NCBI GenBank assembly: GCA_027886175.1
Contig: JAJNNQ010000031.1
Span: 2,766,501-2,830,500, forward strand
Direction of reading: 5' to 3'
Length of the DNA stretch: 64,000 nt
Source of the DNA: Phylloscopus collybita
Lineage: Eukaryota; Chordata; Aves; Passeriformes; Phylloscopidae
Under the pieces are notes generated by a model. The model was given only the letters and a program-made list of their open reading frames with translations. It made no database searches and was not told the DNA's origin. Position numbers and translations under genes: made by a program. Of the stretch, positions 33,197 to 44,864 are shown piece by piece. Within the stretch, counting starts at the first letter, position 1; every line of letters starts with the position of its first letter.

Positions 33197-33580
33197 GTGC
33201 TGGATGTGCCCATTTCACAGTCTGGGTTTCCACAAATACTCCCAACACCTGCAGGGTGAGGGTTTGGTGGTTTGAAAGCCACGAGGAATCAGAGGCAGAT
33301 CCAGGGAAAGGAGCTGATCCCCAGCCCAGCGTGGCCGTCACGCCCTCAGCAGGTGCTGCTTTGTCCATTCCGGAGTCTCAGATTAATTCTTTGAAAGCTT
33401 TCAGCCAGATCATCGGTGGTGTGGAAAGATGTACAAGGGAAAAGGGAAAGGGAGCAGAGAGAACAGTGGTTTTCTGCTTCCTGAGCTGTGTATGGGAAAG
33501 AAAACAACTGTTCTGCAGCTTCTTGGGTGCCTCTGTCATTGAGGGACACGGCACAGCTGGAGACGTGGGGAAACTCTCTA

Positions 33581-33967
33581 CACAGAATCCTGGGATCACA
33601 AAGGCTGGAAAAGCCTCTGAGCCCATCCAGTCCAGTCATCTGCAAAGGCCACCACTGCCCCATGTCCCCAAGTGCCACATGCACACGGCTTTGAGATCCC
33701 TCCAGGGGTGGGGACTCCCCCACTGCCCTGGTGACAAGGTTTGGTCACCCTTGCAGTGAAGAAATTTTGCCAATATTGAACCTAAACCTCCTCTAGTGGA
33801 ACTCAAGGCAATTTCCTCTTGTCCTGTCCCTTGTTCCCTGGGAGCAGAGCCTGATCCCCAGCTGACTGCACCCTCCTGTCAGGAGCTGTTTGGAGCAGTG
33901 AAGTCCCACCTCAGCCTCATTTTCTCCAGGCCAAAAGCCCTCAGCTGCTCCTGATCAGGCTTTGCTC
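33581..33967 (-). mobile_element. CR1 LINE 3' region (~390 bp)
   Basis: Reverse-complement CR1: ACAGAATCCTGGGATCACAA, CAAAGGCCACCACTGCCCCA, CCCAAGTGCCACATGCACAC, GTCCTGTCCCTTGTTCCCTG and CCTCAGCCTCATTTTCTCCA. It extends into the part just downstream of ORF2. Frames of about 200 codons crossing it are not genes. Confidence 0.93.
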
Positions 33968-34752
33968 CAATTACCTTCTGCCCTGGGGTACAGCCCATCC
34001 CTGAATGGCCTTGGGAGGGTTTTGGGTGGTTTGTTAGAAAAAGCAAAGTAGGGAGGCAAATCCTGCTGGGAATTGTGTGTGGGGAACATTCTCCAGCCCT
34101 GCTCCTTTGTGCTGCTGAAGAAGTCCTGTGTCCCACCTGGCTGTGAAATGTCACCTCTCCTGTGTTCTGGACTCTGCACAGAGCCATTTGTGTGGGTGAT
34201 GTAAGTGGCTTCAATTTATTACTGGTCTTACTGCAATTATTGAAGTTGCTCTTAACTCTGCTGCTGGCAAATACAAGTCAGTGAGGTGTTGTTCTATCAG
34301 CAGGGAAAAAAATCCAGAGAGAGGAATGGGCTACAGAGACAAACAGGAGAAAGACCTGTGGTGTTTGCTGTAAAACATGGGGTTATTTTGGTGGGGAAAT
34401 ACTTACACAGAAAGTAGCAGATGAAAGAAAATGACAGGAAAATATCTAAGGCCCAGCCTGATGCAATAAAATCATTTTGGTGTCAAAGCTCAATGTCAAC
34501 AGCAGCCCTGGTGCTTGAAATCATCTCCTTGGTGTCCTCCTGGGGTGAACTTCACCCCTTTGAGGTACAAGGGCAGGAGAGTTGTTTCTTGAAGCTCTTA
34601 GGGATTTATCAAGCAATACACCCAGTGTATCTTATCTCTGCCTATGAGAATTACTTTTAATGTCTCCTGCTTTTCACTCGTGGAAATGAGGTTGGAAAGT
34701 TCACGTGTTCCTGTCCCACCGTGCCAAAATTCTCTAATGGGCTGCCAGGGAA
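33968..34752. other. Unique non-coding DNA
   Basis: Nothing recognised. Confidence 0.4.
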
Positions 34753-34800
34753 TTTCATGACAAAGGAGATCAGGGCAGAATCTGGAGGACAGCAAAGAAA
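34753..34800 (+). repeat. Short local duplication, copy 1
   Basis: About 48 bp matching 35860-35907 (TTTCATGACAAAGGAGATCA, then GGACAGCAAAG) with about three differences. Same orientation, 1.1 kb apart. Confidence 0.85.
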
Positions 34801-35859
34801 ATCACTGCCTCCAGATTTTATATTTCAGCTCCTGGCTTTGTAGAGGTGAAAAACTTCTATCACCCTGTAAAGTAATCCCTATTAAACCTAATTCCTGTAA
34901 AGTTTTCTAATTCCTGAAAAGTTTTCTATCTCTCCTTTGGTTTTATATGCCAAGGATTGAAGTTTTTAGAGGGGAGGTATTAAAAACTTTAAAAAAAAAA
35001 GTCATATTCACTTTCAGGTACAAAAATTAATTAGCCCAAGAGTTTCAATTTTCATAGTAGCAAGTCATACTAAATTAGCTTTCCTGTGGGAAAAAGAAAA
35101 GTTCAATTAAAACAAAAGACCTGTGTGGAAGAGATTCTACAAACTATTTCAAGTTCGGTTTTCAGATGGGTGACAAATTAAGAGGGATATTAAGATTTTA
35201 TTCAGGTCTGCGCTTTAAGAAACTCTAACTTATAGCAGGGAGCAGAAGATAAATAGAGTCAGTTCTGCATGACTTCTGATATAAAAACTAATAGGATGGA
35301 AAATTACTTTGAAGTAGGAGAAGTGGCTCGATATTAGATAATTAACAGTGCTTAGCTGAAGTTCTGTAACAGCTGAGTGACAACAAGGATGTTCTCTGTC
35401 TATAACCTGAGAGCAAAGGCTTTTAGTGACACAAGTGGTTTAAAAACTTTTGGATTTTTCCTCTTGTTCCTCGTGGTGTTCAGTGCCCAGATATCGTGGT
35501 GCTGTTCAGAGCCCATCTCAGGGTTTGGTCTAACTGGCCAGACTCAACCCATTTATCCTGGAAAACTTATGGAGAACATAAATTCATAGTGGTTTTAGCC
35601 CTGACTCCTGTGAGGAGAAATAAATAATTTTTGAGGTCTCCATATAACCTGAGTTAGTACTTACACTCTCAAAATTTACCAAAAAACCTAAGTTATCTAA
35701 TTTAGTTTGGAAGGAGCCATCTTTTCATGTGGGCATGACCTCAGGTGGATGAAGTTTTCCATGAAGTTTGATAAGGTTTTGAAAAGCACCTGTGAGCATC
35801 TGATGGAAAGTCAGAGGCAGTTTTATGTCTGTCGATGAAATCCCTGATTGCAGAGAGGT
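34801..35859. other. Unique AT-rich DNA
   Basis: About 1 kb, strongly AT-rich around 34890-35350. No gene or repeat family recognised. Confidence 0.45.
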
Positions 35860-35907
35860 TTTCATGACAAAGCAGATCAGGGCAGAGTCTGGAGGACAGC
35901 AAAGGAA
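35860..35907 (+). repeat. Short local duplication, copy 2
   Basis: Second copy of 34753-34800; the flanks on both sides are unrelated to those of copy 1. Confidence 0.85.
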
Positions 35908-36535
35908 GTTCAGTATTTTTTTTTTCCCTGGTGGTTTGAAGTCGTCTCCAGGAACATTCCCTGAGTCCTGAGCTTTCCCTGGCTGCCTTTTCTGGTGGAC
36001 AAGTGCCATTGGCTTTGGGGTTTGTGTACAAAAATTGATAAGGGCATGAGAAATGATCTCCTGGAACAGGCTTGGCCCAGCCTTCTGCACCTGGAGGTCC
36101 AGTGGGAGATGCTGTTCAGGGAGAGCAAAATCTTCACAACAGCTCAGAACTGCTGGGAAGCAGCAGCAGTGAAAATACCGAGGCTGAGCTGATTTTCCTT
36201 TTCCCTGCCTTTTTACCCCCCAGATGCTGGGTGTCATGAGGACATCAGGAGCTGATTTTGACACTGGATTTATTTTTGGAGCTGTTGATTAAGTAATTCT
36301 CCCTTTTCGTTTTGGCTTCATTTGGAATAATTTTCATGACTTCTGAGGGCTCAGGTGCCTCATTATAGTTTAACCTTCCAAAAACCCTGGAGGGACTCAC
36401 TTTGGGTCGGGTGGGATGGTTGTGTCCTTCACCCACAGAAATTTGCTTCCATGCTTGGATCCAAGAAAAACAGTGGTGAGCTGGATGTGTGGGAACAGCC
36501 ATGGAGTTAATTATTGGATGTGGGAGATCCTACCT
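35908..36535. other. Unique non-coding DNA
   Basis: Nothing recognised. Confidence 0.4.
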
Positions 36536-36829
36536 TTGCTCTGTCCCCATAATCCCATAGATGGATGGGCAGGAATGTGAGTAATGGGAAAATATCTTTG
36601 CTTGGGTTGGAGGATCCCAATTGCTCTTTGAGGAGATAAATGCAATGGAAGAGGACAGGGAATATATTCTGTGAAACTCAGAAGTCTGGGCCAGCAGGAA
36701 AGCAGGGGTCAAAAGACAAAAAGGACAAAATAGTAAGAAGGATTTTCTGAGGGTGATGTTTTCTCTAGCAGCTCTCAGACTCAAGCTAATCAGAGAAATT
36801 AGAAATTTAAAATGACTTTGCCAAGGCCT
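36536..36829 (+). repeat. ~294-bp local duplication, copy 1
   Basis: Matches 37860-38152 in direct orientation (TTGCTCTGTCCCCATAATCC to CCAAGGCCT), over 90% similar by eye. Its flanks here are unique DNA, making it the likely donor of the copy that sits inside a CR1. Confidence 0.94.
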
Positions 36830-37132
36830 TTCTTTTCAAACCAGAGCAAGGTTTTCGTGGAGACCTCGTTTTCCCCAAGAATGCCCCGAGCCCTGCCTGC
36901 CTTTAGCACGGCTGAGCCTAAATTAACATTCCATTTTGGCTGCTTTGCAGCCACAATCTCTCTGTAACAGGAGCTTTATCCCTGCAGCTGGCGTGGCAAG
37001 TGCCTCAGAGAGATGAGGCCATTGCTACCACACAAATATTTTCTTTTTCCACGCTCGCCCTTTGAAGGGATCCCACACAACATGGTTCGAAGAAAATTAC
37101 ACAGGAGGAGAGGCAGAATTTCAGAATTTCTC
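36830..37132. other. Unique non-coding DNA
   Basis: Nothing recognised; ends at a T-rich tract. Confidence 0.4.
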
Positions 37133-37143
37133 TTTTTTTTTTT

Positions 37144-37175
<32 letters not shown>

Positions 37176-37185
37176 TTTTCTTTTT
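37133..37185 (-). repeat. T-rich homopolymer tract
   Basis: About 50 bp of T broken by single C bases. Simple sequence; no retrocopy seen. Confidence 0.93.
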
Positions 37186-37750
37186 CTGGCAGTGGTTACT
37201 TTCTCTTTTAATGGGAAGTTTAAAAAGGCAAGTTTTAGTTGTAAGTAACTGGCAAAAAAAATTGGTTCAATAAGTATTTAGCACTCTGGTTTTCAAAACA
37301 CTATTAATATAAGGTTTTGGGGTTTTTTTCTGTTACCAATGCTCCCCAGCAAGAACAAATCTCTCATGAAAACCTCCTCTAAAGAAGTATAAAAATGGCT
37401 TTTATGTGACAAACTCCTGAATTAAGTAATACTTGGATGCTGAAAGATCACAACAGAGCTGGAACAAAAGAGAAGAGTCTGACTGAAGAAGCAAATCATT
37501 CAAATGTGCCTGGCAAAGGGTATTCAGGGTGTGCTGTCTTGAGGGTTTTCACCCATCACTCAGGCTGCTGTCACTGTCTGCAGGAAACAAAACTCTTCAG
37601 ACTTGCAGGGTACAATTATAGATTGTCTTCTTCTCATCAGGGCAGGGAAAGATCTGTGTCCTTCCCTTCTGGTCAGGAATTTGTGGATTGATAGGGTGGT
37701 TCAAGTGTTTGGGAATGATGTTTGACACCAGCAGCTTTCCAGTGCTTAAA
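37186..37750. other. Unique non-coding DNA
   Basis: Nothing recognised. Confidence 0.4.
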
Positions 37751-37859
37751 GGTGCTCAGGAGAGCTGGAGAGGGACTGGGGACAAGGGCTGGAGGGACAG
37801 GATACAGGGAATGGCTCCCACTGCCAGAGGGCAGGGATGGGTGGGAGATTGGGAAGGAA
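37751..37859 (+). mobile_element. CR1 LINE, left part of an interrupted copy
   Basis: Forward CR1: GAGAGCTGGAGAGGGACTGG, then a GGAATGGCTCCCACTGCCAG block and GAGATTGGGAAGGAATT, where homology stops abruptly. The matching downstream part resumes at 38153. Confidence 0.9.
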
Positions 37860-38152
37860 TTGCTCTGTCCCCATAATCCCATGGACGGATGGGCAGGAAT
37901 GTGAATGATGGGAAAATATCTTTGCTTGGGTTGGAAGAACCCAATTACTCTTTGAGGAGATAAAGGCAATGGAAGGGGACAGGGAATACATTCTGGAAAA
38001 CTCAGAAGTCTGAGCCAGCAGGAAAGCAGGGGTCAAAAGACAAAAAGTACAAAATAGTGAGAAGGATTTTCCAAGGGTGATGTTTCCTCTAACAGCTCTC
38101 AGAGTCAAGCAAATCAGAGAAATTAGAAATTTAAAATACTTTACCAAGGCCT
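37860..38152 (+). repeat. ~293-bp duplication inserted within CR1, copy 2
   Basis: A copy of 36536-36829 sitting between two CR1 halves. The CR1 block expected at this point (about 50 bp around the GAGGGTGGTGAGGCCCTGGC motif) is missing, so sequence was replaced rather than simply inserted. No target duplication and no retroelement ends are visible. Confidence 0.93.
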
Positions 38153-38288
38153 GCCTGGATCCAGCTGCTCCTGGATCCCTGGAAGTGTCCAGGTTGGACA
38201 GGGCTTGGAGCAACCTGGGACAGTGGGACCTGTCCCTGCCCATGGCAAGGGATGAGACATGAACCCAAAGCTTTCCAGGATTCTGTGA
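38153..38288 (+). mobile_element. CR1 LINE, right part of an interrupted copy
   Basis: Continues the CR1 at 37751: CTGGATCCCTGGAAGTGTCC, GGGCTTGGAGCAACCTGGGA, CCTGCCCATGGCAAGGGATG and a degraded end GGATTCTGTG. Confidence 0.9.
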
Positions 38289-38469
38289 AAAGGGGGGAAT
38301 TAATGCTCTGAGGAGCAGCTCATGCTCAGAGCTGTGAGGGGGAACTGCCAGGGAGGGGCTGGGCTGGGAGATTTGGAGAAGCTGATGGAAAGCACAGAGC
38401 TGTGGGTGCACCAAGGTTCCTTACAGCAGCTGGAGGAACCCTCAGAATTCCTGTGGGTGACCCTGACCC

Positions 38470-38615
38470 AGTGCTGGAAGGATTGTTTGGGTTGGAAGCC
38501 ATGTAGGAGACTCCTGGAGAGCATTAGGGATGGCTTAGGGGTATTTTCTCCCTGAGAGAGCTGGGTTGTTTTGGGGAGGTGCCCTGCTGGATCTGCTGGT
38601 GGTGAATGAGGAGGA
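38470..38615 (+). pseudogene. Possible CR1-type ORF2 endonuclease remnant
   Basis: Two adjoining frames translate to short strings resembling the endonuclease domain of CR1-like LINE ORF2: CRRLLESI (around 38500) and GALLDLLVVNEEE (around 38577-38616). They lie in different frames separated by a stop. If real, it is a small broken piece of LINE coding sequence, unusual here because nearly all other CR1 copies keep only the 3' non-coding end. The match is from memory of the family and could be chance. Confidence 0.4.
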
Positions 38616-40363
38616 GCACAATGGGATGTGCAGCTCCAGGTCAGCCCTGGCTGCAGGACAAGAGCATCTCAAACCTTTAAACACTGTGGGGAGTGAGCAG
38701 GGGATGAGCCCTCCAGTGACTGATCTGCCTTTGGAGCTGCCTCAGCTTGGAGCAGGTGCTTGGAGCAGGCACCTCCAGAGGCCCCACAGATGTGGTTGTT
38801 CTGTGGTTTCCCAGTTTGCACCAAAATTGGAGACTACCAGAGGTTTATTTCATGAGGTCCAAATCTTTGTCCTGTGGATTTGCTTGACTGTTTGCTGGTT
38901 TGTAGACCTGGTTTCTGGTTTATTTTTTTTTTTTCCCTTAACCCTCCTGTTGTGTTGTTACACGATTATGACTTCTTGGAGGTCAATTTTGGCTTCTGGT
39001 TCTTTATCACAAAGGAAAGGCAAAACACAACCCTAAATATTGATCCATAGGCAGCTCTGCTTCCTCTGGACTTTGAGTCCTAATAGTCTCATCTAATACA
39101 TGAATTCACTTTAGCCTGTTTCTGTTGGACCATCAGAATACAAAGGAAATGAGAATTCATGTTTGCGCTGATAGGAAATGCATTTATTGAGAATTTTATG
39201 AAATGGCTGGCTGTAATTTTAGAGCATTAAGATAATTTACTAGCCCTGTCTACCAATGCTAAAATAGAAATACCTCTACATTTTCTCAGTATTTTTACTC
39301 TTTTTGACGCCTTTTTTCTCTTGTCTTTCAATACTCAGTGTTTTCACTTAGTTTCTTCTGCATTTGTGGAACATCACAGTGGTTGGCCTGTAAATGTCAC
39401 AATTATTTGATTATAAGAACTAGAGCAGTTTATTAGAAAAGAAGAATCCCACTAGTGATGTTTGCATTTTATGAGATTTTGTTTTCCTGAACTATAATGG
39501 GCCAACATTGATTCAGCTACTTTGCTTTAATTTTTTTTTTTTTTTTTGAAAATGCATTTCCTGTGTCTTTTTTTTACCTTAAAAGCTCTTGATATGCTTG
39601 GGGAGGCTGATACCTGCATCCAGGTGAGAGGTTTGAGGTTTAGATTATTTCCTAAGAGCTACAATTCTTATAAACCACCAGGTCAATTTATATGGAATTA
39701 ATTGTCCTACCTCTACCAGCCTCCAAAATCTCAGACAGATACAAGGATTCAGACGAGAGTTTTATAACTCACGTTCAGATTCTGCTGAAGTTTTGATGGA
39801 GGAGATGTTCAGCTTTTTTGGGTACTCCCTCTAGTGCTGAATGGCTGAAAAAACCAAACAGATTTGTGTTCACCAACCCAGGGAAGGAATTAATGTCATC
39901 TTTTATTTCTCTGTTGTTTCAGTTCCTTTTGGCTTTGCCCTCATGGGAACATGAGCCCATTCGAGCTGGTGGCAAATACCTTGTGTGAGCAGTTGGGCTT
40001 GAAAAACTTAGGGTTGAGTTGGGCTTTAAAGATAAAATCGTTTCAAAATTTGCCAAATACAAAAGAACAACAAGGAAAAAAAGCCTTTGCCTGATCATTA
40101 GCCAAAGTGATTGGTCCCTAAATTAATCTTATATTCAGGCATCCCTATTTGTTGCAGTTCCTTGCAGCCACGTTTAAACTGGGGCTGGAAAGAAAGACCT
40201 GGATGAAAGCAACTTGGATTTTTCAGTTACATAAAACTCTGAAAGGCTTTTACAAATTGCTTCTGTGTGGGAGGCAGCTTGCTGCAAAGCTGTCACTTGA
40301 AACTTTATCAATCAGAAGACAGTGCTGGTTTTAATTATGTAGATTTTTCAAAGTAAAATAACT
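38616..40363. other. Unique non-coding DNA
   Basis: About 1.7 kb, AT-rich from 39050 on, with T runs near 38924 and 39531-39547. No gene or repeat family recognised. Confidence 0.45.
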
Positions 40364-40389
40364 TTTTTTTTTTTTTTTTTTTTTTTTTC
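40364..40389 (-). repeat. Poly-T run
   Basis: About 26 T residues. Simple sequence. Confidence 0.93.
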
Positions 40390-40877
40390 TCTCCCCTTGC
40401 CTGAAAATGTAGAACAGAGTCAGGTGAGATCTGGAACAATCTGAAAGATTTTTGAAGAGTTTGCTGGGCTTAATTGAAATAGCTTCAAAAAGCTGGCTTT
40501 TGTGAAGTGTAGTAGAGTCGAAGCGTTTTTAGCTTTCTTCTTTCTAAAAGAAAAGCCTTTTTCTCCTTGCACATTGTGCAAAATTGTCACTAACTCCTAA
40601 TTATCTCTCTATCCAGCCACGGTGCCCATCTCAGTGCTGCAAAGATCTCTACTCTCTGCTTTTTGATGGCCCAATTTCGGTGCCATGAGCCTTAAAAATC
40701 GTGTGCTGCTGTAGAATTCCGTGAGCTCTGGCAAATCCCCCTCCTGGCACTGACACTCTGCAGTTGTCACCAGCCAGGTAAAATCCCTGCAGACATCCTG
40801 GAGCTGCCTGGGAGAGCTCCACAGCTCTGTCAGAGGTGCCACGAGGCTCCTGCATCTTCAGAAACAATGAGCTGGAT
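40390..40877. other. Unique non-coding DNA
   Basis: Nothing recognised. Confidence 0.4.
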
Positions 40878-40929
40878 TTTTTATTTTTTTTTTAATTTAA
40901 TTTTTTTTTTTTTTTTTTTTTTTTTTTTG
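40878..40929 (-). repeat. T-rich tract
   Basis: T runs separated by A and AATTTAA, the final run about 27 bp. Simple sequence. Confidence 0.92.
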
Positions 40930-42365
40930 AGAGAGGGTGGGAAAGGGATGCGAATTAATCATGAACGCTCCATTTTGCTGATGTGTTTGGTGGTGGGGGG
41001 AGAGGGAGACAGACAGAGTGTTTCCTTTTGCTCTTTTCCTTTTTGGGTTGTTTGACTTCATTAGGAGTTGGATTTTGCTGTTTGTTCTCACTCTGGGAAG
41101 CAGGCAGCACTAACATGTCACGCCGTGGTGACGGATATGTTCTCCAAAGCCTCTCCTCCAGTGTTTATTGTGCAACACAGTTGGCACCACTACCTGTTGA
41201 AATTGGAGAAAATCATGATTTCTACCAGAAAAAGGCGCTTTTAGGCTCTGATTTCTGCTGGTTTTGACACCGGCTTTCTCCTTTCCCCAATTTTCACATC
41301 ATCATTCTTAATTCCCTCTCCTCTGGCAGCGCTTGTCCTTTTCCTCAGCCTGGTGCTTTGTTGGTTGTCTGAGAAATCCTCCCAGCGTGGGGGTGACTGA
41401 GCTCTGCAGGGCCTGGCTGCTGATAAAAGTGATGGATTGCAGCTCTGCTTCTGGGCTCCCTTCCCCGCCTGGGGTGGCCCAGTGCTCAGCTGGGTCACAG
41501 GTCCTCAGCCCCTGACTCTTTGCAGATCCCCCTTGGGAGCTCCCATTGCCTTTTCCATCTCCTTTTTCCTCCTCTGCCTGGAGTCAGCCTTCCTGCCACT
41601 TCCCTTCCCCCGGCTGCTTTGTCTTCTCCTCCAGCTCTGCTTTAAATCACGCTGTATTTTTGGATCCCGCACCTCCAAGGCTGTGACCTCTTCAGTGGAG
41701 CTGAAGAATGGGCTTTTCTGTGGCTGGGGAAGTCTCTCAGGGTCACAACTGCTGCCTCTGCTGTCTGGGAGTGGGGCACATCAAAGTCAACTCGTCCCAG
41801 TTTTCTGGCGTTCGGACCCGGAGCCAGAAAAAGAAATGTGGCAGCACCTATGGGAATTTATGGCTCCCAACCCCTGGGCTCTTTTAGGTCACTCAAACAA
41901 AAGTGCCAACTGCTGTGGATGAGCTCTTTTGTCCCTCCATTGCCCAAACTTGTGGCTCAGCCCAAAAATTAATCAGGAGTGTTGCGGATGTAGATGCCGG
42001 CCCCCGAAGAGATCCCCACCGTGCCAGAGATCCCAATCTGCACCTCTGCCCTTCCCTCTGTGATCCAAGACCTCTGAGTGCAAAGACATTCCAAGAGAAG
42101 CTCATCTGAGCACTGGCTTCCCGTTCTCAGGCTGGCAGAGGAGTCCTTGACTCCATCCATGGAATCCCAGGGGAGGGGAAGCTCAGCAGAGCCCTGAGCC
42201 ATCCCAAGGCCAAGGAAAAATTCCCGGTGGAGCCCTGGAGCAGCACGTGGAGCTTGTGGTGATCCCCTTGGAGATCCAGGTTATGAATTCCCATATGGTC
42301 CTTGGTGCCTTCAGAGCAATCGTGCTGCTGCAGGAACCACATCCAGAAGCTTCTCTGGAGTGCAG
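40930..42365. other. GC-richer unique DNA
   Basis: About 1.4 kb with higher GC, especially 41330-42260. A 161-codon + frame at 41437-41922 has no recognisable domain; frames of this length are expected where stop codons are depleted. No splice-bounded exon is convincing. Confidence 0.45.
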
Positions 42366-42602
42366 TCACAGAGTCATTTAGGCAGGAAAAGCCCTCCTGG
42401 ATCACAGGCACCAACCACTCCCCAGCACTGCCAAGGCCACCGCTGCCCCTTGTCCCCAGGTGCCACATCCTCAGGGCTTCTCAACCCCTCCCAGGGATGA
42501 GGACTCCCCCACTGCCCTGGGCAGGTGACCCTTTTGGGAAGAAATTCCTCATGTCCAACCTAAAGCTCTCCTGGCCTAACTTGAGGCTGTTTCCTCTTCC
42601 TG
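42366..42602 (-). mobile_element. CR1 LINE 3' region
   Basis: Reverse-complement CR1: CACAGAGTCATTTAGGCAGG, CACTGCCAAGGCCACCGCTG, CCAGGTGCCACATCCTCAGG and GTCCAACCTAAAGCTCTCCT. The tail is diverged, and this copy looks moderately old. Confidence 0.88.
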
Positions 42603-43701
42603 ACCCCCCACCTTCCTCCCTGCTCTTCCAACTCCAACAAGGTTTGAGGGAGAGCTTCACCTTTGAGCCTGTTGTTGGTTTCTGAGCCCGAGGAAGGATG
42701 GATGTTCTTACAACGCTTCAGAAATCCACGTAGAAGCCAAATTCCACTCTCTTGTTTACTTGTCTATGAATTGTGCCTGGAAATTACCTAAATTTGTTTG
42801 CAACTAGTTGAGCATCTTGTGATTCATAGGTGTCTTCCCAGTAGTACTGCAGTAGATGGTTACTCACTTCTAGCAAAGCCTCCAAATTTTATTTTCAAGC
42901 TGCAGGCTGTGAAGTGGGATTGACAGTTGCTGAAATTTATGGCATTTGTAGTCATAAAAGAAAATGTATTTGAAGTAGCACCCAACTGTGTTTGGATTAT
43001 AGGTTATACACCCAGAGCACTTCTGGCATTTCTGCACTACCCCAAATGGAGAAGGACGAGGAGAATTCACCATTTAAAGATTTGGGTCTAAAAGAAAGGG
43101 TCTAGAAGTTGGCAAAATCGGCTCTTAAAATTCTCTCACCTCATTTAGGAAAATGGGGTGATTTAAAATGCCATCCTGAGATTGACATGAAAATTTGAAG
43201 CCTGTATCAGCGACTGTTATGTAAATGGTTCTTGAAAAGTCTCTGGATCATTTACTCAGAGGTGTATTTAAAGGAGGAAATGACTTATTCATACATTGTT
43301 TCATGAACTCATACTGTGATTTTATTTTTTTCCCCTCCAAGCTACTTGAAAGGAAGCTCAGAGGATTATGAGAGCGTAGAAAGCCACGTGATAAACAAGG
43401 GCAGTGGAGTGGGTATGGGGGTGACAGGAAAACAAAGCCTGGCAACAAATACTGAACAAACAACTGAGACAACAAAACAAGCTGAATTAAATTGCTGAGC
43501 CAAGTCTTGGCCTGAGATCTTTTCACTGGGAATGTCAGAAACTCTTTCAGGACTTTGACTTGCAAACAAATGAACGTTTCCAGGGGAAGATGCTCTGATA
43601 ATATCCACCTGTCTTAGGCATTGCTCTGGGGTTAACTCTTGCTTAGGAGAGATTCTGGTCTTTTTATTGGGTATTGTGTGCTTTTAATCCTTGAGATATT
43701 T
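42603..43701. other. Unique AT-rich DNA
   Basis: Nothing recognised apart from its AT richness. Confidence 0.45.
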
Positions 43702-43731
43702 TATATATATATATATATATTTTTTTTTTTT
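43702..43731. repeat. (TA)n followed by T run
   Basis: About 19 bp of TA then 12 T residues. Confidence 0.92.
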
Positions 43732-44719
43732 AATCTAGAAAGGCATTAGGAATGACTAAGCTGGGCAGCTGGGAGTCACTGGGATGCTTCAGTCCCCATC
43801 TGATTACCTGGGTAATAAGCAAGGAGGGACCAATCCTAAGATCCTTCTCATAATAGCACTGCTGACCCCATAATAATGTATTTGTGATTTGATTTATTCT
43901 TTCTAGAAATCTTTTTAATATGTCTTTATTGCTTCTGATTTAATTAATCCCTTTCCAGCTCTTCTTTATCTGGTTTGTTCTGTTTATCCAGCAGCTCATG
44001 CAGCCACAAGGTTATTGTAGCTCAGAGGAGCTTTATGTATTTTGTACCTTTGGTTAGCAGGGTTTCTATTCACTTTTTAATACTTTCTTGATTCCCACAT
44101 GGCTCAGGTTTGTGGGAAATATCAAAACATCTCACTTAAAAGTAACTTAGTAGGGAAATACTCATAAAGAAAACCCAGTTTGGTGTAATTGCCCCATTTG
44201 TGTATCAGGTTCAGGAAGCTGTGTCCATAGCAGAAAGGCACCATGGAATATGTTGGATTGGCTATTTCTGCTTCTCTGAAACTGTAATTGAAGCATTAAA
44301 CTTACCACAGGCTTTTCTTTAGGCTCAGATTAATTTCTTAAGTTAATAGATGCAAGCACCATCTCTAATTTTACATTTGGGCTTAACTTTACACTTTTAT
44401 TCTTTGTTCTTAAATTATTTTACTGCTTATTAATCAGTGCAGATCAGTTTTACTGGATGGAAAATAAAAGGCTAAGTCTTGACTGCAATGGAAATACATC
44501 TTTATATCTGTTGGAGCAAATGCCCAGAGGGAATAGATTTAATTCTGCAAAGGAGAGTTTTTCAAAAGCTTTTGTCTTCTGCCCTCTCACAGACAAATTT
44601 TGGCAGGAAAAGAGGGTTCTGCAGCTCAGTATGATCAATAACTTGACTGCCTTTCCTCAGACTCCTTCAGGCTGAGGTTTAATTTGTGCCTTTCTGGAAT
44701 CTGTGCAGAGCCTGTCAGC
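43732..44719. other. Unique AT-rich DNA
   Basis: About 1 kb without repeats. Contains scattered TTTAATTAATCC- and TTAATAG-type words. Possible regulatory sequence, nothing definite. Confidence 0.4.
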
Positions 44720-44864
44720 ATCACAGAATCATTAAGTTTAGAAAAGAGCCCCAAGATCATCAAACCCAACTTTTGCCCGAAGCCCTCCGTGCCTGACCAC
44801 GATTGCAGTGGAGGATTTTTTTTCCTAGTGTCCAGTCTAAACCTCTCCTGGCACAGCTTGAGAG
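44720..44864 (-). mobile_element. CR1 LINE 3' fragment
   Basis: Reverse-complement CR1: ATCACAGAATCATTAAGTTT, AAAAGAGCCCCAAGATCATC, AAACCCAACTTTTG and GTGTCCAGTCTAAACCTCTC. Confidence 0.93.

Noticed and set aside
33154..33759. 201-codon + frame starting in CpG-rich DNA
   Set aside because: The second half is CR1; the first half has no recognisable domain or splice structure. The CpG patch is reported separately.
37746..38414. 222-codon minus-strand frame
   Set aside because: It spans two CR1 halves and the duplicated filler segment between them; no domain is recognisable.
41437..41922. 161-codon + frame
   Set aside because: Lies in GC-rich DNA with overlapping frames on the other strand, lacks domains and has a hydrophobic, low-complexity translation.
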